Positions 1 through 8,753 of a stretch of DNA of 36,842 bases are shown in pieces. The notes beneath the pieces were generated by a model that saw only the letters and a program-made list of their open reading frames with translations, had not been told where the DNA came from and did not search any database. Position numbers and translations under genes: made by a program. Numbering within the stretch: position 1 is the first letter of the stretch; every line of letters starts with the position of its first letter. The DNA comes from Pseudomonadota bacterium (lineage in GTDB: Bacteria > Pseudomonadota > Gammaproteobacteria > Burkholderiales > Thiobacillaceae): NCBI GenBank assembly GCA_030691265.1, contig JAUYET010000042.1, positions 1 to 36,842 on the forward strand, in the 5' to 3' direction.

Positions 1-189
1 TGACGCAGCGGGGTCATTTCCCGCAAGGATAAGCAGGGACTTGGCCGCCGTCTTTTGGCGGCTTAGTCCTTCGCTTAGTAGCTTCATCAGGAGCAACGCG
101 GCCAGACGGCGCGCAAACCGTGCAATCGGGCGCGTAGCGGCGTCACCCGAATGGTGAGCGTCATCGGAGGCGCTAACGCTAGCATCCAT
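1..189 (-). CDS. Partial edge ORF, 63 codons, unrecognised; inside a multicopy element
   Basis: An open frame starts with ATG at 189 and runs off the window without a stop. It has a GGGA-type ribosome site about 8 bases upstream. The product is helical and basic, with a core reading TRPIARFARRLAALLLMKLL. I do not recognise the family. A second copy lies inverted at 36746-36842. By hand count the two match at about 79 of 96 bases and 20 of 32 residues, and the last eight shared codons are nearly identical. Conservation of the frame in two diverged copies argues that it is coding. Its position about 25 bases inside a transposon-like end suggests a transposase or passenger gene N-terminus, which is inference only. 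It replaces the position where acpP would be expected after fabG. Confidence 0.45.
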   Translation of the reverse strand, partial: MDASVSASDDAHHSGDAATRPIARFARRLAALLLMKLLSEGLSRQKTAAKSLLILAGNDPAAS

Positions 190-233
190 GCGGCATCCCA
201 AGGGGCAAGGAGCGGTCAACTGAGGATTCCAGG
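1..233 (-). mobile_element. End of a multicopy element (left window edge)
   Basis: On the minus strand the element begins with CCTGGAATCCTCAGTTGACC (214-233), directly after the fabG stop codon and flanked by TTAA (235-238). It then continues through the edge ORF. The same end sequence, CCTAGAAACCTCAGTTGAC, opens the inverted copy at 36702. Starts of the form CCTAGAAA with TTAA flanks are typical of the IS1380/piggyBac superfamily, so I infer such an element. The transposase itself is not visible. Confidence 0.5.
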
Positions 234-234
234 A

Positions 235-972
235 TTAATCCATGTACATGCCGCCGTTGACATGCAAGGTGGCGCCGGTGACATAAGCCGCGCCGTCCGA
301 GGCCAGATAAGCCACGGCATGCGCGATGTCTTCCGGCACGCCCAGCTTGCCGAGCGGGATGCGTTCCAGGAGTTTGGCGCGAGCAGCCTCGGGCAGCGTC
401 TTGGTCATGTCGGTATCGATGAAGCCAGGCGCCACGCAGTTAACGGTGATGCCGCGGCTGCCTACTTCCTGCGCCAGAGATTTGGAGAAGCCGATCATGC
501 CGGCCTTGGCGGCAGCGTAGTTGGTCTGGCCGGCATTGCCGGAAACTCCCACCACCGATGCAATGCTGACGATGCGGCCGAAGCGGGCCTTCATCATCGG
601 CCGCAGCACGGCGCGCGAGAGACGAAAAACCGAAGTCAGGTTGGTATCCAGAATCGACGCCCATTCCTCGTCCTTCATCCGCATGAGCAGGTTGTCGCGG
701 GTAATGCCGGCGTTGTTGACCAGAATGTCGATGCGGCCATGACGGGTCATGATGCCCTCAATGGCGGCATCGACCTGGGCGGCATCGTTGACGTTGAGCA
801 TCAGGCCCTCGCCGTTCAATCCGGCCTCGCTCAGGGCCGCGCCTATGGCTGCGGCGCCGGACTCGCTGGTGGCGGTTCCCACCACGACACAACCCGCCTT
901 CGCCAGGGCATGCAGAATGGCCTTGCCGATACCGCGCGAGGCGCCGGTAACCAATGCAACACGTGCGTCCAT
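235..972 (-). CDS. fabG: 3-oxoacyl-[acyl-carrier-protein] reductase FabG
   Basis: FabG reduces 3-oxoacyl-ACP to 3-hydroxyacyl-ACP with NADPH in type II fatty acid synthesis in the cytoplasm. The 245-residue length is standard. The Rossmann motif TGASRGIG is at residues 9-16 and NNAG at about 86-89. The SDR catalytic set is visible as N111, S139, Y152 and K156. The ATG at 972 is chosen because it follows a strong AAGGAG site and starts MDARVALVTG; the frame remains open further upstream but runs into fabD. The fabD stop codon lies within this ribosome site, 10 bases away, so the two genes are translated closely together. Downstream, where acpP and fabF normally follow, there is a transposon-like end instead. 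Confidence 0.97.
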   Translation of the reverse strand: MDARVALVTGASRGIGKAILHALAKAGCVVVGTATSESGAAAIGAALSEAGLNGEGLMLNVNDAAQVDAAIEGIMTRHGRIDILVNNAGITRDNLLMRMKDEEWASILDTNLTSVFRLSRAVLRPMMKARFGRIVSIASVVGVSGNAGQTNYAAAKAGMIGFSKSLAQEVGSRGITVNCVAPGFIDTDMTKTLPEAARAKLLERIPLGKLGVPEDIAHAVAYLASDGAAYVTGATLHVNGGMYMD

Positions 973-982
973 GTTTTTCTCC

Positions 983-1915
983 TTAAGCCCTGATTTTTTC
1001 CAATGTATCGGCCAGTGCGGCGGCGTCGGCCATCGCAACGCCCACCACACCATCGACGATGCGCTTGTTGAGGCCGGCCAGCACCTTGCCGGGGCCGCAT
1101 TCCGCGATCAACGAAATGCCCTGCGCAGCCATGGCCTGAACCGTTTCCACCCAACGCACCGGGCTGTAAAGCTGCCGCGCCAATGCGTCGCGGATGGCAT
1201 CCGGATCGATATGGCTGGTCACATCGGCGTTGTGCAAAACCGCCACCGTCGGCGTCTTCACTTCGATTGCACGCAGCGCCAGGCGCAGCTTTTCCGCAGC
1301 CGGCTGCATGAGTGCGCAATGCGAAGGCACGGAAACCGGCAACAGCAATGCCCGCTTGGCGCCTTTTTCTTTCGCCAATGCGCAACCGCGATCCACCGCC
1401 GCCTTGTTGCCGGCGATGACCACCTGGCCGGGTGAGTTGAAATTGACTGCTTCCAGCACTTCGCCCTGAGCGCCTTCCGCGCAAACCGCACGCACCATGT
1501 CGTCATCCAGGCCGAGCACGGCGGCCATGGCGCCGACACCCTCCGGCACAGCGGATTGCATCGCTTCGGCGCGCAAGCGCACCAGCTTGACCGCATCGGA
1601 AAAATCGAGCGCGCCGGCGCACACCAACGCGGTGTACTCACCCAGGCTGTGCCCCGCCATCAAGGCTGGCGAGGGACCGCCCCGGCTTTGCCAAAAACGA
1701 TAAACCGCCACGCCCGCCGCCAACATGACCGGCTGGGTATTCACGGTTTGATTGAGCAGTTCAGCCGGTCCCGCGGCCACCATCGCGGCCAGGTCCTGCC
1801 CCAGAGCATCCGAGGCTTCGGCAAGGGTGTCGCGTATCGGCGCGACGTCGCCATAGGCGGCCAGCATGCCGACCGATTGGGATCCCTGACCGGGAAAAAC
1901 AAAGGCGAACTTCAT
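983..1915 (-). CDS. fabD: Malonyl-CoA:ACP transacylase FabD
   Basis: FabD moves malonyl from CoA to acyl carrier protein to supply the elongation cycle. The start MKFAFVFPGQGSQ is typical. The nucleophile is S90 in GHSLGEYTAL, with R115 in the RLRAEAM block and H199 in VPSHC; these match the catalytic Ser/Arg/His spacing of the E. coli enzyme. Length is 310 residues, as expected. ATG at 1915 is preferred over an in-frame TTG at 1930 because it aligns with the family N-terminus and has an AGAGA site. The gene lies between fabH (72-base gap) and fabG (10-base gap) in one minus-strand operon. Confidence 0.97.
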   Translation of the reverse strand: MKFAFVFPGQGSQSVGMLAAYGDVAPIRDTLAEASDALGQDLAAMVAAGPAELLNQTVNTQPVMLAAGVAVYRFWQSRGGPSPALMAGHSLGEYTALVCAGALDFSDAVKLVRLRAEAMQSAVPEGVGAMAAVLGLDDDMVRAVCAEGAQGEVLEAVNFNSPGQVVIAGNKAAVDRGCALAKEKGAKRALLLPVSVPSHCALMQPAAEKLRLALRAIEVKTPTVAVLHNADVTSHIDPDAIRDALARQLYSPVRWVETVQAMAAQGISLIAECGPGKVLAGLNKRIVDGVVGVAMADAAALADTLEKIRA

Positions 1916-1987
1916 CGAGAATCTCTGCAAAAAAACACCGGCAAGTCAGTTCAACAACAAGCGCCAACCCACTCCGGTACAGGCAAT

Positions 1988-2962
1988 TCAGAATCGGACC
2001 AGCACCGATCCCCAGGTAAAGCCGCCGCCGAAAGCCTCCATCAAAACCAGTTCACCCGGCTTGATCTTACCTTCACGCACCGCGGTATCGAGCGCCAGAG
2101 GAATCGAAGCGGCAGAGGTATTGCCATGACGATCGACCGTCACCACGACATGATCCATGCTCATGCCCAACTTTTTGGCGGTGGCCTGAATGATGCGGAT
2201 ATTGGCCTGGTGCGGCACCAGCCAGTCGATATCGGTCTTCTGCAGGCCATTGGCCTCCAGCGTCTCATCGACAATCGCATCCAGCGTGTTTACCGCCATC
2301 TTGAATACGGCGTTGCCGGACATGCGCATGTAACAGGCGCCCTCTTTTTTGAGCGAGACGCCGCCATCGACGAACAGCAAATCCTGGTAACGACCGTCGG
2401 CATGCAGATGCGTCGCGATAATTCCAGGTTGCTCGGATGCACGCAGAATGACCGCCCCCGCGCCGTCACCCCACAACATGCAGTTGCTGCGGTCAGTCCA
2501 ATCGGTAATCCGCGAAAGCGTCTCCGCGCCGACAACCAGGGCAGTCTTGACCTGGCCCGAACGGATGAACTGGTCTGCCACCGAAACCGCATAAACAAAA
2601 CCGCTGCAAACCGCCTGCACATCCAACGCCGGACACCCATTGGTGATGCCCAATTTGGCCTGCAAGACACAGGCTGTACTTGGAAACACACGGTCCGATG
2701 TCGTGGTGGCCACGACAATGAGCTCAATCTCGCCGGCGTCGATGCCAGCCGCCTCAATCGCATTTTCCGCAGCCTTCTGGGCCAGATCGCTGGTCAACTC
2801 GCCTTCGGCGGCGATATGGCGTTCACGAATACCGGTACGCTCGACGATCCACTCGCTGGTAGTTTCAATCCGCTTTTCAAGGTCGGCATTGGTCAATACA
2901 TGGGCTGGCAAATAGCTACCGGTGCCAACGATGCGGGAATAGATTCTGGCAATTTGCGTCAC
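1988..2962 (-). CDS. fabH: 3-oxoacyl-ACP synthase III FabH
   Basis: FabH condenses acetyl-CoA with malonyl-ACP to start fatty acid synthesis. The 324-residue product has the catalytic triad at C119 (QAVCSGF), H251 (VPHQANIRI) and N281 (GNTSAAS). It also has the EWIVERTGI segment and the FGGGFTWGS glycine-rich C-terminus. The start codon is GTG at 2962, and GTGA overlaps the TGA stop of plsX by four bases, which indicates translational coupling. Nothing unusual is seen in the protein. Confidence 0.97.
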   Translation of the reverse strand: MTQIARIYSRIVGTGSYLPAHVLTNADLEKRIETTSEWIVERTGIRERHIAAEGELTSDLAQKAAENAIEAAGIDAGEIELIVVATTTSDRVFPSTACVLQAKLGITNGCPALDVQAVCSGFVYAVSVADQFIRSGQVKTALVVGAETLSRITDWTDRSNCMLWGDGAGAVILRASEQPGIIATHLHADGRYQDLLFVDGGVSLKKEGACYMRMSGNAVFKMAVNTLDAIVDETLEANGLQKTDIDWLVPHQANIRIIQATAKKLGMSMDHVVVTVDRHGNTSAASIPLALDTAVREGKIKPGELVLMEAFGGGFTWGSVLVRF

Positions 2963-4017
2963 GCCAGCTCTCCTTCTTCCAACGAGCCGTTATGGATGTT
3001 GTTTCGGGCGCCATTATGGGCGCTGACCTGGTCGGCGATTCGACGCAGCAAGCCGCCGCGCACTTCCTCGGCGGCTTTGAGTATCGCCTGCTCGAAAGAG
3101 AACACATCGGCAGAGCCATGGCTCTTGATGATGACGCCATTGAGTCCAAGCAAACTGGCGCCGTTGTAACGCCGAGGATCAAGCTTGCGCTTGAAAGCGC
3201 GCAGCACAGGCAAGGAAAGAATGCCGGCAAGACGGGTGATGGGATTTTTCTTAAACTCGCTGCGCAACTGATCGCCAATCAACTTGGCCAGCCCTTCCGA
3301 AGCTTTCAGCGCAATGTTTCCAACAAAACCATCGCACACCACCACATCGACAGTGCCTTTGTAGATATCGTCGCCTTCCACATTGCCCTGGAAATTGAGG
3401 CTGCTGGCCCTGAGCAATTCGCCAGCCTGCTTGACCACATCGTTACCCTTGATTTCTTCCTCGCCAATATTGAGCAAGCCGACGCTAGGCCGATCTTTAT
3501 GTTCAATGGCGGCAACCAGGGCAGAGCCCATGATGGCGAATTGCAGCAGGTGCTCAGCCGAGCAATCGACGTTTGCGCCCAGATCGAGCATATAGGTACT
3601 GCCAGTGCGGGAAGGCAACGTAGAGGCGATGGCTGGCCGGTCGATTCCGGGCAGGGTTTTCAGTACAAAGCGGGAGACGGCCATCAGTGCGCCGGTATTA
3701 CCGGCGGACACGCCGGCATCGGCCTCACCGCGCTTGACGAGATCGGCGGTGACACGCATGGACGAATCTTTTTTGGTGCGCAGCGCCACCGGCAAAGGGT
3801 CGTCCATCTTCACCACTTCACTGGCGTGATGAACGCGCAAGCGTGTGCCCGCCGCCGATTTATTGACTTTCAACTCTGCGTGAATCGCATCTTCCAGGCC
3901 AACCAGGACAATATTGATGTCCGGCTCTTTGCTCAGGAAGTTGAGCGCCGCCTTGACCGTCACATGGGGGCCGTGATCGCCCCCCATGGCGTCAATTGCA
4001 ATAGTTATTTCTCGCAT
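2959..4017 (-). CDS. plsX: Phosphate acyltransferase PlsX
   Basis: PlsX converts acyl-ACP to acyl-phosphate, the donor used by PlsY for the first acylation of glycerol-3-phosphate. The start [19 protein letters not shown] is diagnostic, and the SAGNTGALM segment near residue 105 belongs to the active-site region. The length of 352 residues is normal. It lies 68 bases after rpmF and overlaps fabH by four bases. This order links ribosome assembly, phospholipid and fatty acid synthesis, as in most beta- and gammaproteobacteria. Confidence 0.97.
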   Translation of the reverse strand: MREITIAIDAMGGDHGPHVTVKAALNFLSKEPDINIVLVGLEDAIHAELKVNKSAAGTRLRVHHASEVVKMDDPLPVALRTKKDSSMRVTADLVKRGEADAGVSAGNTGALMAVSRFVLKTLPGIDRPAIASTLPSRTGSTYMLDLGANVDCSAEHLLQFAIMGSALVAAIEHKDRPSVGLLNIGEEEIKGNDVVKQAGELLRASSLNFQGNVEGDDIYKGTVDVVVCDGFVGNIALKASEGLAKLIGDQLRSEFKKNPITRLAGILSLPVLRAFKRKLDPRRYNGASLLGLNGVIIKSHGSADVFSFEQAILKAAEEVRGGLLRRIADQVSAHNGARNNIHNGSLEEGELA

Positions 4018-4085
4018 GACCGATCAGCCCGAACACAACCAGTTCGGCTTGTCTGGCATCGTCTCAGGCAGGATCGAAGCGAAAA

Positions 4086-4271
4086 TCAGGCGTTGTCAGC
4101 CTTGGTATTGAGAACCTTGCGGCCACGGTAAAAACCGTTCGGGCTGATGTGATGACGCAGATGCATTTCGCCAGTGGTCGGCTCGATCGCCGTGGGCGGG
4201 GTGGTCAGAAAGTCGTGCGCACGGTGCATGCCACGCTTGGAGGGGGACTTTTTATTCTGCTGAACGGCCAT
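4086..4271 (-). CDS. rpmF: 50S ribosomal protein L32
   Basis: A 61-residue basic protein starting [20 protein letters not shown], the classic L32 N-terminus, followed by the [19 protein letters not shown] segment. It is a structural protein of the large ribosomal subunit. The length matches the family. No zinc-binding cysteine pairs are present, so this is the cysteine-free type found in many proteobacteria. It sits between yceD (61-base gap) and plsX (68-base gap). Confidence 0.97.
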   Translation of the reverse strand: MAVQQNKKSPSKRGMHRAHDFLTTPPTAIEPTTGEMHLRHHISPNGFYRGRKVLNTKADNA

Positions 4272-4332
4272 AACTTTCTCCTGAAAACCAAATTCACAAA
4301 TTCAAAACTGCATTGCCGACGCCAAATCTCGA

Positions 4333-4785
4333 TCAGCTCAGGCCCATAAGAGCCAAGCCATCCGGGTCGCACTGACCCTCGGCATGAAGCGGCGCAGCCG
4401 GCAAACTCAACAAAATCTCATCTTCAACCAGGACGGCGACATCCAGCACAGGATCGGCCACCAGCGCATCCAGCAAGGGATCAAGCCTCTCCCAGCGCGC
4501 CAACTCCGCCTCATTCCTGGCCACTGGCATCACGTTATCCAGGATCAAAACCTCGGGGTACATCACCATGCAACGCTGACAAGTCAGCCAGACCGTTGCC
4601 TCAATTTCAAGGCGCAAAGCCGGACGCCCCGCCGCCAGACAACCAGAAAGCCTGTATTGCACGCCAACATCATCCGGCCTCAAACTATCGCGCAAGCGCG
4701 GCAACTCTTCGATGCGCAAACCGCCACTCAAGCTCTCGCCGGACTTGGCAAATTGCAGGCTATCGAAGGGTCTCCGTGCAGACAT
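4333..4785 (-). CDS. yceD: YceD-family protein (DUF177), 23S rRNA accumulation protein
   Basis: A DUF177 protein of 150 residues. In E. coli and plants the family is needed for normal 23S rRNA accumulation. Visible family features are the CQRC pair at about 71-74, an acidic middle section and the C-terminal LPAAPLHAEGQCD segment with a further cysteine. It is the first gene of the minus-strand operon and lies next to rpmF, its usual partner. The ATG at 4785 is only nine bases after the candidate -10 box, so the transcript may be nearly leaderless. Functional detail is from the family, not from this sequence. Confidence 0.93.
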   Translation of the reverse strand: MSARRPFDSLQFAKSGESLSGGLRIEELPRLRDSLRPDDVGVQYRLSGCLAAGRPALRLEIEATVWLTCQRCMVMYPEVLILDNVMPVARNEAELARWERLDPLLDALVADPVLDVAVLVEDEILLSLPAAPLHAEGQCDPDGLALMGLS

Positions 4786-4794
4786 AAGCCGTAA

Positions 4795-4823
4795 ATGCTA
4801 AGCTGCGCGGCTGTTTTTGTCAA
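4795..4823 (-). promoter_or_regulatory. Candidate sigma-70 promoter of the yceD-fabG operon
   Basis: On the minus strand a perfect -35 box TTGACA (4818-4823) is followed by a 17-base spacer and the -10 like TAGCAT (4795-4800, 4 of 6). The ATG of yceD follows after nine bases, so transcription would begin about two to four bases before the start codon. No ribosome site fits between them. It is the only strong hexamer pair I found in the yceD/pycA divergent gap. Confidence 0.55.
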
Positions 4824-4852
4824 AGCAAACGCCACTTTCTAGGGTCTCAAGC

Positions 4853-6271
4853 GTGATCAGGAAAATACTCGTCGCAAACCGGGGGGAAATCGCTGTACGC
4901 ATTGTTCGCGCGTGCAAGGAGATGGGCATCAAGGCGGTGGCCATCTATACCGATGCCGACCGGCATGCACTGCACGTCAAAAAAGCCGATGCGGCGTACA
5001 ACATCGGCTCCGACCCGGTATTGGGCTACCTCAACGCCCACAACATCGTGAATCTGGCCGTGGCGTCCGGTTGCGACGCCCTGCATCCCGGTTACGGCTT
5101 CCTGTCGGAAAACCCGGTGCTGGCCGAAGTTTGCGCCCGCCGCGGCATCAAATTCATCGGCCCTTCGCCGGCGGTGATTACCCAGATGGGCGACAAGATT
5201 CAGGCGCGTCTGGCCATGATCAAGGCCGGCATCCCGGTCATTCCCGGCTCTGACCACAATCTGGCGAATGCCGACGAAGCGCTGAAGCTGGCGCGTGAGA
5301 TCGGCTATCCGATCATGCTGAAAGCCACCAATGGCGGCGGCGGCCGCGGCATCCGGCGTTGCGATTCGGATGACGAACTGGTCAAGAACTACGAGCGCGT
5401 GGTCTCCGAGGCCACCAAGGCGTTCGGCAAACCGGAAGTGTTCATCGAAAAATGCGTGGTCAATCCCAAGCACATCGAAGTCCAGATCATGGGCGACAGC
5501 CACGGCAACTGTGTGCACCTGTATGAACGCGACTGCTCCATCCAGCGGCGCAATCAAAAACTCATCGAGATCGCCCCGTCACCGCAATTGACCGAGGCGC
5601 AGCGCGAATACATCGGCAAACTCGCGGCGCGTGCTGCCAAAGCGGTCGGCTACGAAAACGCCGGCACGGTGGAATTCCTGCTCGATGCCGACAACCAGTT
5701 CTATTTCATGGAAATGAACACCCGTTTGCAGGTGGAACACACGGTGACCGAAAGCATCACCGGCATCGACATCGTCCAGGAGCAGATCCGCATTACCGAT
5801 GGCCTGCCGCTGCAATACAAGCAGGAAGACATTCACCACCGTGGTTTTGCGATGGAATTCCGCATCAACGCGGAAGACCCGAAGAACGGCTTCCTGCCCA
5901 GTTTCGGCCGCATCACGCGCTACTACGCGCCCGGCGGCCCCGGCGTGCGCACCGATGCCGCGATGTATTCCGGCTACACGATCCCGCCCTATTACGACTC
6001 CATGTGCGCCAAGCTGACGGTCTGGGCGCTGACCTGGGAAGGCGTCATCGAACGCGGTCGGCGCGCGCTCGATGACATGGGCGTCTATGGCGTCAAGACC
6101 ACCATCCCGTACTACCAGGAAATCCTGAAGAACGCCGAATTCCGCACCGGCCGCTTCAACACCAGTTTTGTCGAAGCGCATCCGGAACTGCTCAACTATG
6201 CCGTGCATCACCCGCCCGAGATGAAAGCGGCGGCGATATCCGCAGCCATCGCCGCGCACCTCGGCATCTGA
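4853..6271 (+). CDS. pycA: Pyruvate carboxylase subunit A (biotin carboxylase)
   Basis: This ATP-grasp enzyme carboxylates biotin with bicarbonate and ATP. The start reads IRKILVANRGEIAVRI, and the glycine loop GGGGRGIRRC is near residues 160-169. The metal-binding and catalytic region MEMNTRLQVEHTVTE lies near 286-300. GTG at 4853 gives 472 residues, the usual PycA length; an in-frame TTG at 4817 would add 12 residues without family similarity. The ribosome site (AGGG) is weak. The neighbour 16 bases downstream carries the carboxyltransferase and biotin carrier, so the pair is read as two-subunit pyruvate carboxylase rather than acetyl-CoA carboxylase AccC. AccC homology is close, and only the context decides. 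Confidence 0.9.
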   Translation: MIRKILVANRGEIAVRIVRACKEMGIKAVAIYTDADRHALHVKKADAAYNIGSDPVLGYLNAHNIVNLAVASGCDALHPGYGFLSENPVLAEVCARRGIKFIGPSPAVITQMGDKIQARLAMIKAGIPVIPGSDHNLANADEALKLAREIGYPIMLKATNGGGGRGIRRCDSDDELVKNYERVVSEATKAFGKPEVFIEKCVVNPKHIEVQIMGDSHGNCVHLYERDCSIQRRNQKLIEIAPSPQLTEAQREYIGKLAARAAKAVGYENAGTVEFLLDADNQFYFMEMNTRLQVEHTVTESITGIDIVQEQIRITDGLPLQYKQEDIHHRGFAMEFRINAEDPKNGFLPSFGRITRYYAPGGPGVRTDAAMYSGYTIPPYYDSMCAKLTVWALTWEGVIERGRRALDDMGVYGVKTTIPYYQEILKNAEFRTGRFNTSFVEAHPELLNYAVHHPPEMKAAAISAAIAAHLGI

Positions 6272-6286
6272 ACGGAAGACAACACG

Positions 6287-8146
6287 ATGACTCAAGTCAA
6301 GATCACCGAACTGGTTCTGCGCGACGGACATCAGTCCCTGATCGCCACGCGCATGCGTACCGAAGACATGCTGCCGATCTGCGCCAAGCTCGATAACATC
6401 GGCTACTGGTCGCTGGAAGCCTGGGGTGGCGCCACCTTCGATGCCTGCGTGCGCTTTCTCAAGGAAGACCCGTGGGAGCGTCTGCGCAAGCTGCGCCGCG
6501 CGCTGCCCAATTCACGCATCCAGATGTTGCTGCGCGGCCAGAACCTGCTCGGCTACCGGCATTATCCGGATGACCTGGTGCGCGCCTTCGTGCAGAAATC
6601 TGCCGATAACGGCGTCGATGTGTTCCGCGTCTTCGATGCGATGAACGACATCCGCAACCTGCGCGTTTCCATCGAAGCCGTGAAAGCCGCCGGCAAACAT
6701 GCCGAAGGCACGCTCAGCTACACCACCAGCCCGGTGCATAACATCGAATACTTCGTTGCGATGGCGCGGCAACTCGAAGAAATGGGCAGCGACACGGTCT
6801 GCATCAAGGACATGGCGGGCCTGCTCACGCCCTACACCACAATGGCCCTGGTCAAAGCGCTGAAGAGCGCCATTTCGATTCCCATCCACCTGCATAGCCA
6901 CGCCACTTCCGGCCTGGCCAGCATGGCGCACATGAAAGGCGTCGAAGCCGGCGCGGTGATGATCGACACCTGTATTTCCGCGTTCTCGGAAGGCGCCAGC
7001 CACCCCACCACGGAAAGCCTGGTCGCCGCCTTTGCCGGCAGCGAATACGACACCGGCATCGACCTGATCAAGCTGCAGGAAATCACCGCCTACTTCAAGG
7101 AAGTGCGCAAGAAATACTGGCAATTCGAAATGAAGGGCCAGCAAGTCGACACCCGCATCCTGGTCTCGCAAGTGCCCGGCGGCATGATCTCGAATCTGGT
7201 CAATCAGTTGAAGGAACAAGGCGCGCTCGACCGCATGGACGAGGTCCTGGCCGAGATTCCGCGCGTGCGCGAAGACCTCGGCTACCCGCCGCTGGTCACC
7301 CCCACCTCACAGATCGTCGGCACCCAGGCGGTGCTCAACGTCCTCACCGGCGGCCGCTACAAATCGGTCACCAACGAGGTCAAGAGCTACCTGCTCGGCC
7401 GCTACGGCGCAGCCCCGGGCAAGGTCAACGAAGAAGTCAAACAGATGGCTGTCGGCACGCAGGAAGTCATCACCTGCCGCCCGGCCGACCTGCTCAGCGA
7501 CGAACTCGACAAACTGCGCAGCGAAGCGGAAGGCCTGGCCAAGTCCGACGAAGACGTGCTGACCTACGCCATGTTCCCCGACCTGGGCCGCACCTTCCTG
7601 CAAGAACGCGCCGGCGGCGCTCTGGTGCCGGAACCGCTGCTGCCGCCCGAATCCATGCTGGCCATGTCCTGCCCGGCGGTCTACGCGCCGAGCGAATTCA
7701 ACGTCACGCTGCACGGCGAGACTTATCACATCCGCATCAAAGGCACCGGCCACGCCGGCGATGGCGAACGGCCGTTCTACGTCCACGTCGATGGCGTCGC
7801 CGAAGAAGTGCTGCTGGAAGCCCTGGACGAAGTCGAAGTCACGCCAGGCTCCAGTTCGACGCGCAAGACATCGAGCAAAAAAGCGGACGCAGCCGGCGGC
7901 GCCAAACAACGTCCGCGCCCGACGCATGCCGGCTGTGTCACCACCGCCATGCCGGGCGCCATCGTCGAGGTCAAAGTCAAGGTCGGCGACAAGATCAAGG
8001 CGGGTGACGGTGTTCTGGTCATCGAAGCCATGAAGATGGAAAACGAAGTGCAATCGCCTGTAACCGGCACGGTCGTCGCAGTCCATGTCGCCAAGGGCGA
8101 TGCGGTCACGCCGGATCAGGTTCTGGTCGAGATTCAACCCGAGTGA
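6287..8146 (+). CDS. pycB: Pyruvate carboxylase subunit B (carboxyltransferase plus biotin carrier)
   Basis: A 619-residue protein with an N-terminal HMGL-like carboxyltransferase domain (LVLRDGHQSLIATRM from residue 10, VCIKDMAGL further on), then a PYC/OADA conserved domain, an alanine/lysine-rich linker and a C-terminal biotinyl domain. The biotinylated lysine is K583 in EAMKMEN. It transfers the carboxyl group from biotin to pyruvate to make oxaloacetate. The alternative is the alpha subunit of a sodium-pumping oxaloacetate decarboxylase, but no oadB or oadG is nearby and a biotin carboxylase is, so anaplerotic pyruvate carboxylase is preferred. Confidence 0.9.
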   Translation: MTQVKITELVLRDGHQSLIATRMRTEDMLPICAKLDNIGYWSLEAWGGATFDACVRFLKEDPWERLRKLRRALPNSRIQMLLRGQNLLGYRHYPDDLVRAFVQKSADNGVDVFRVFDAMNDIRNLRVSIEAVKAAGKHAEGTLSYTTSPVHNIEYFVAMARQLEEMGSDTVCIKDMAGLLTPYTTMALVKALKSAISIPIHLHSHATSGLASMAHMKGVEAGAVMIDTCISAFSEGASHPTTESLVAAFAGSEYDTGIDLIKLQEITAYFKEVRKKYWQFEMKGQQVDTRILVSQVPGGMISNLVNQLKEQGALDRMDEVLAEIPRVREDLGYPPLVTPTSQIVGTQAVLNVLTGGRYKSVTNEVKSYLLGRYGAAPGKVNEEVKQMAVGTQEVITCRPADLLSDELDKLRSEAEGLAKSDEDVLTYAMFPDLGRTFLQERAGGALVPEPLLPPESMLAMSCPAVYAPSEFNVTLHGETYHIRIKGTGHAGDGERPFYVHVDGVAEEVLLEALDEVEVTPGSSSTRKTSSKKADAAGGAKQRPRPTHAGCVTTAMPGAIVEVKVKVGDKIKAGDGVLVIEAMKMENEVQSPVTGTVVAVHVAKGDAVTPDQVLVEIQPE

Positions 8147-8156
8147 AGCTGGCGCG

Positions 8157-8753
8157 GTGAAGCTCGTCCTGGCCTCCACCTCGCCCTATCGGCGCGAACT
8201 GCTCGCCAGACTGGGCGTCCCGTTCGAAGTTGCCGCACCCGATGTCGATGAAACGCCTCTGCCCGGCGAATCGCCGGACGAGACCGCGCAGCGCCTGTCG
8301 GTTCTCAAAGCCCAGGCAGTCGCGGAAAAATTTCCCGATGCGCTGATCATCGGTTCCGACCAGGTCGCCCTGCTTGACGGCGAACAACTCGGCAAGCCGG
8401 GCAACTTCGACAACGCCGTCGCCCAACTCAAACGCATGCGCGGCAAGGCGCTGGAGTTCCACACCGCGTTGACCCTGCTGAATGCCCGCAGCGGCTCTGT
8501 CCAGACTGCCAACGTGCCGGTGCGCCTGGTCATGCGTGAATACAGCGACGCCCAGATCGAGGCCTACCTCAACAAAGATCAGCCCTACAACTGCTGTGGC
8601 AGCGCCAAGAGCGAGTCTTTGGGCATCGCCCTGATCGCACGTTTCGAGACCGAAGACCCGAACGCGCTGGTCGGCCTGCCGCTGATCAAGCTGACCGAGA
8701 TGCTCGCCAACGAAGGACTGGATGTATTGACATGGCCGGCACCCTCTACCTGA
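8157..8753 (+). CDS. Maf-family nucleotide pyrophosphatase, YceF type
   Basis: Hydrolyses non-canonical nucleoside triphosphates; the YceF branch prefers 7-methyl-GTP. The start reads KLVLASTSPYRRELLARLG after a GTG at 8157, ten bases behind pycB. The catalytic region IIGSDQV has its aspartate at residue 68. The segment NCCGSAKSESLGIALI is of the YceF kind, unlike the YhdE (dTTP/UTP) form. The 198-residue length is typical. In many betaproteobacteria maf lies beside yceD-rpmF and a small methyltransferase gene. Here the pyc pair separates maf from yceD, but the methyltransferase still overlaps it by 22 bases. Confidence 0.9.
   Translation: MKLVLASTSPYRRELLARLGVPFEVAAPDVDETPLPGESPDETAQRLSVLKAQAVAEKFPDALIIGSDQVALLDGEQLGKPGNFDNAVAQLKRMRGKALEFHTALTLLNARSGSVQTANVPVRLVMREYSDAQIEAYLNKDQPYNCCGSAKSESLGIALIARFETEDPNALVGLPLIKLTEMLANEGLDVLTWPAPST

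Noticed and set aside
1556-3169. A 537-codon plus-strand frame opposite fabD/fabH/plsX
   Set aside because: It is antisense to three clear genes, has no family features and is explained by high GC content.
4817-4852. Earlier TTG start and a plus-strand promoter for pycA
   Set aside because: The extra 12 residues have no family similarity, and the only hexamer pair (TTGTCA/TAGGGT) matches poorly.
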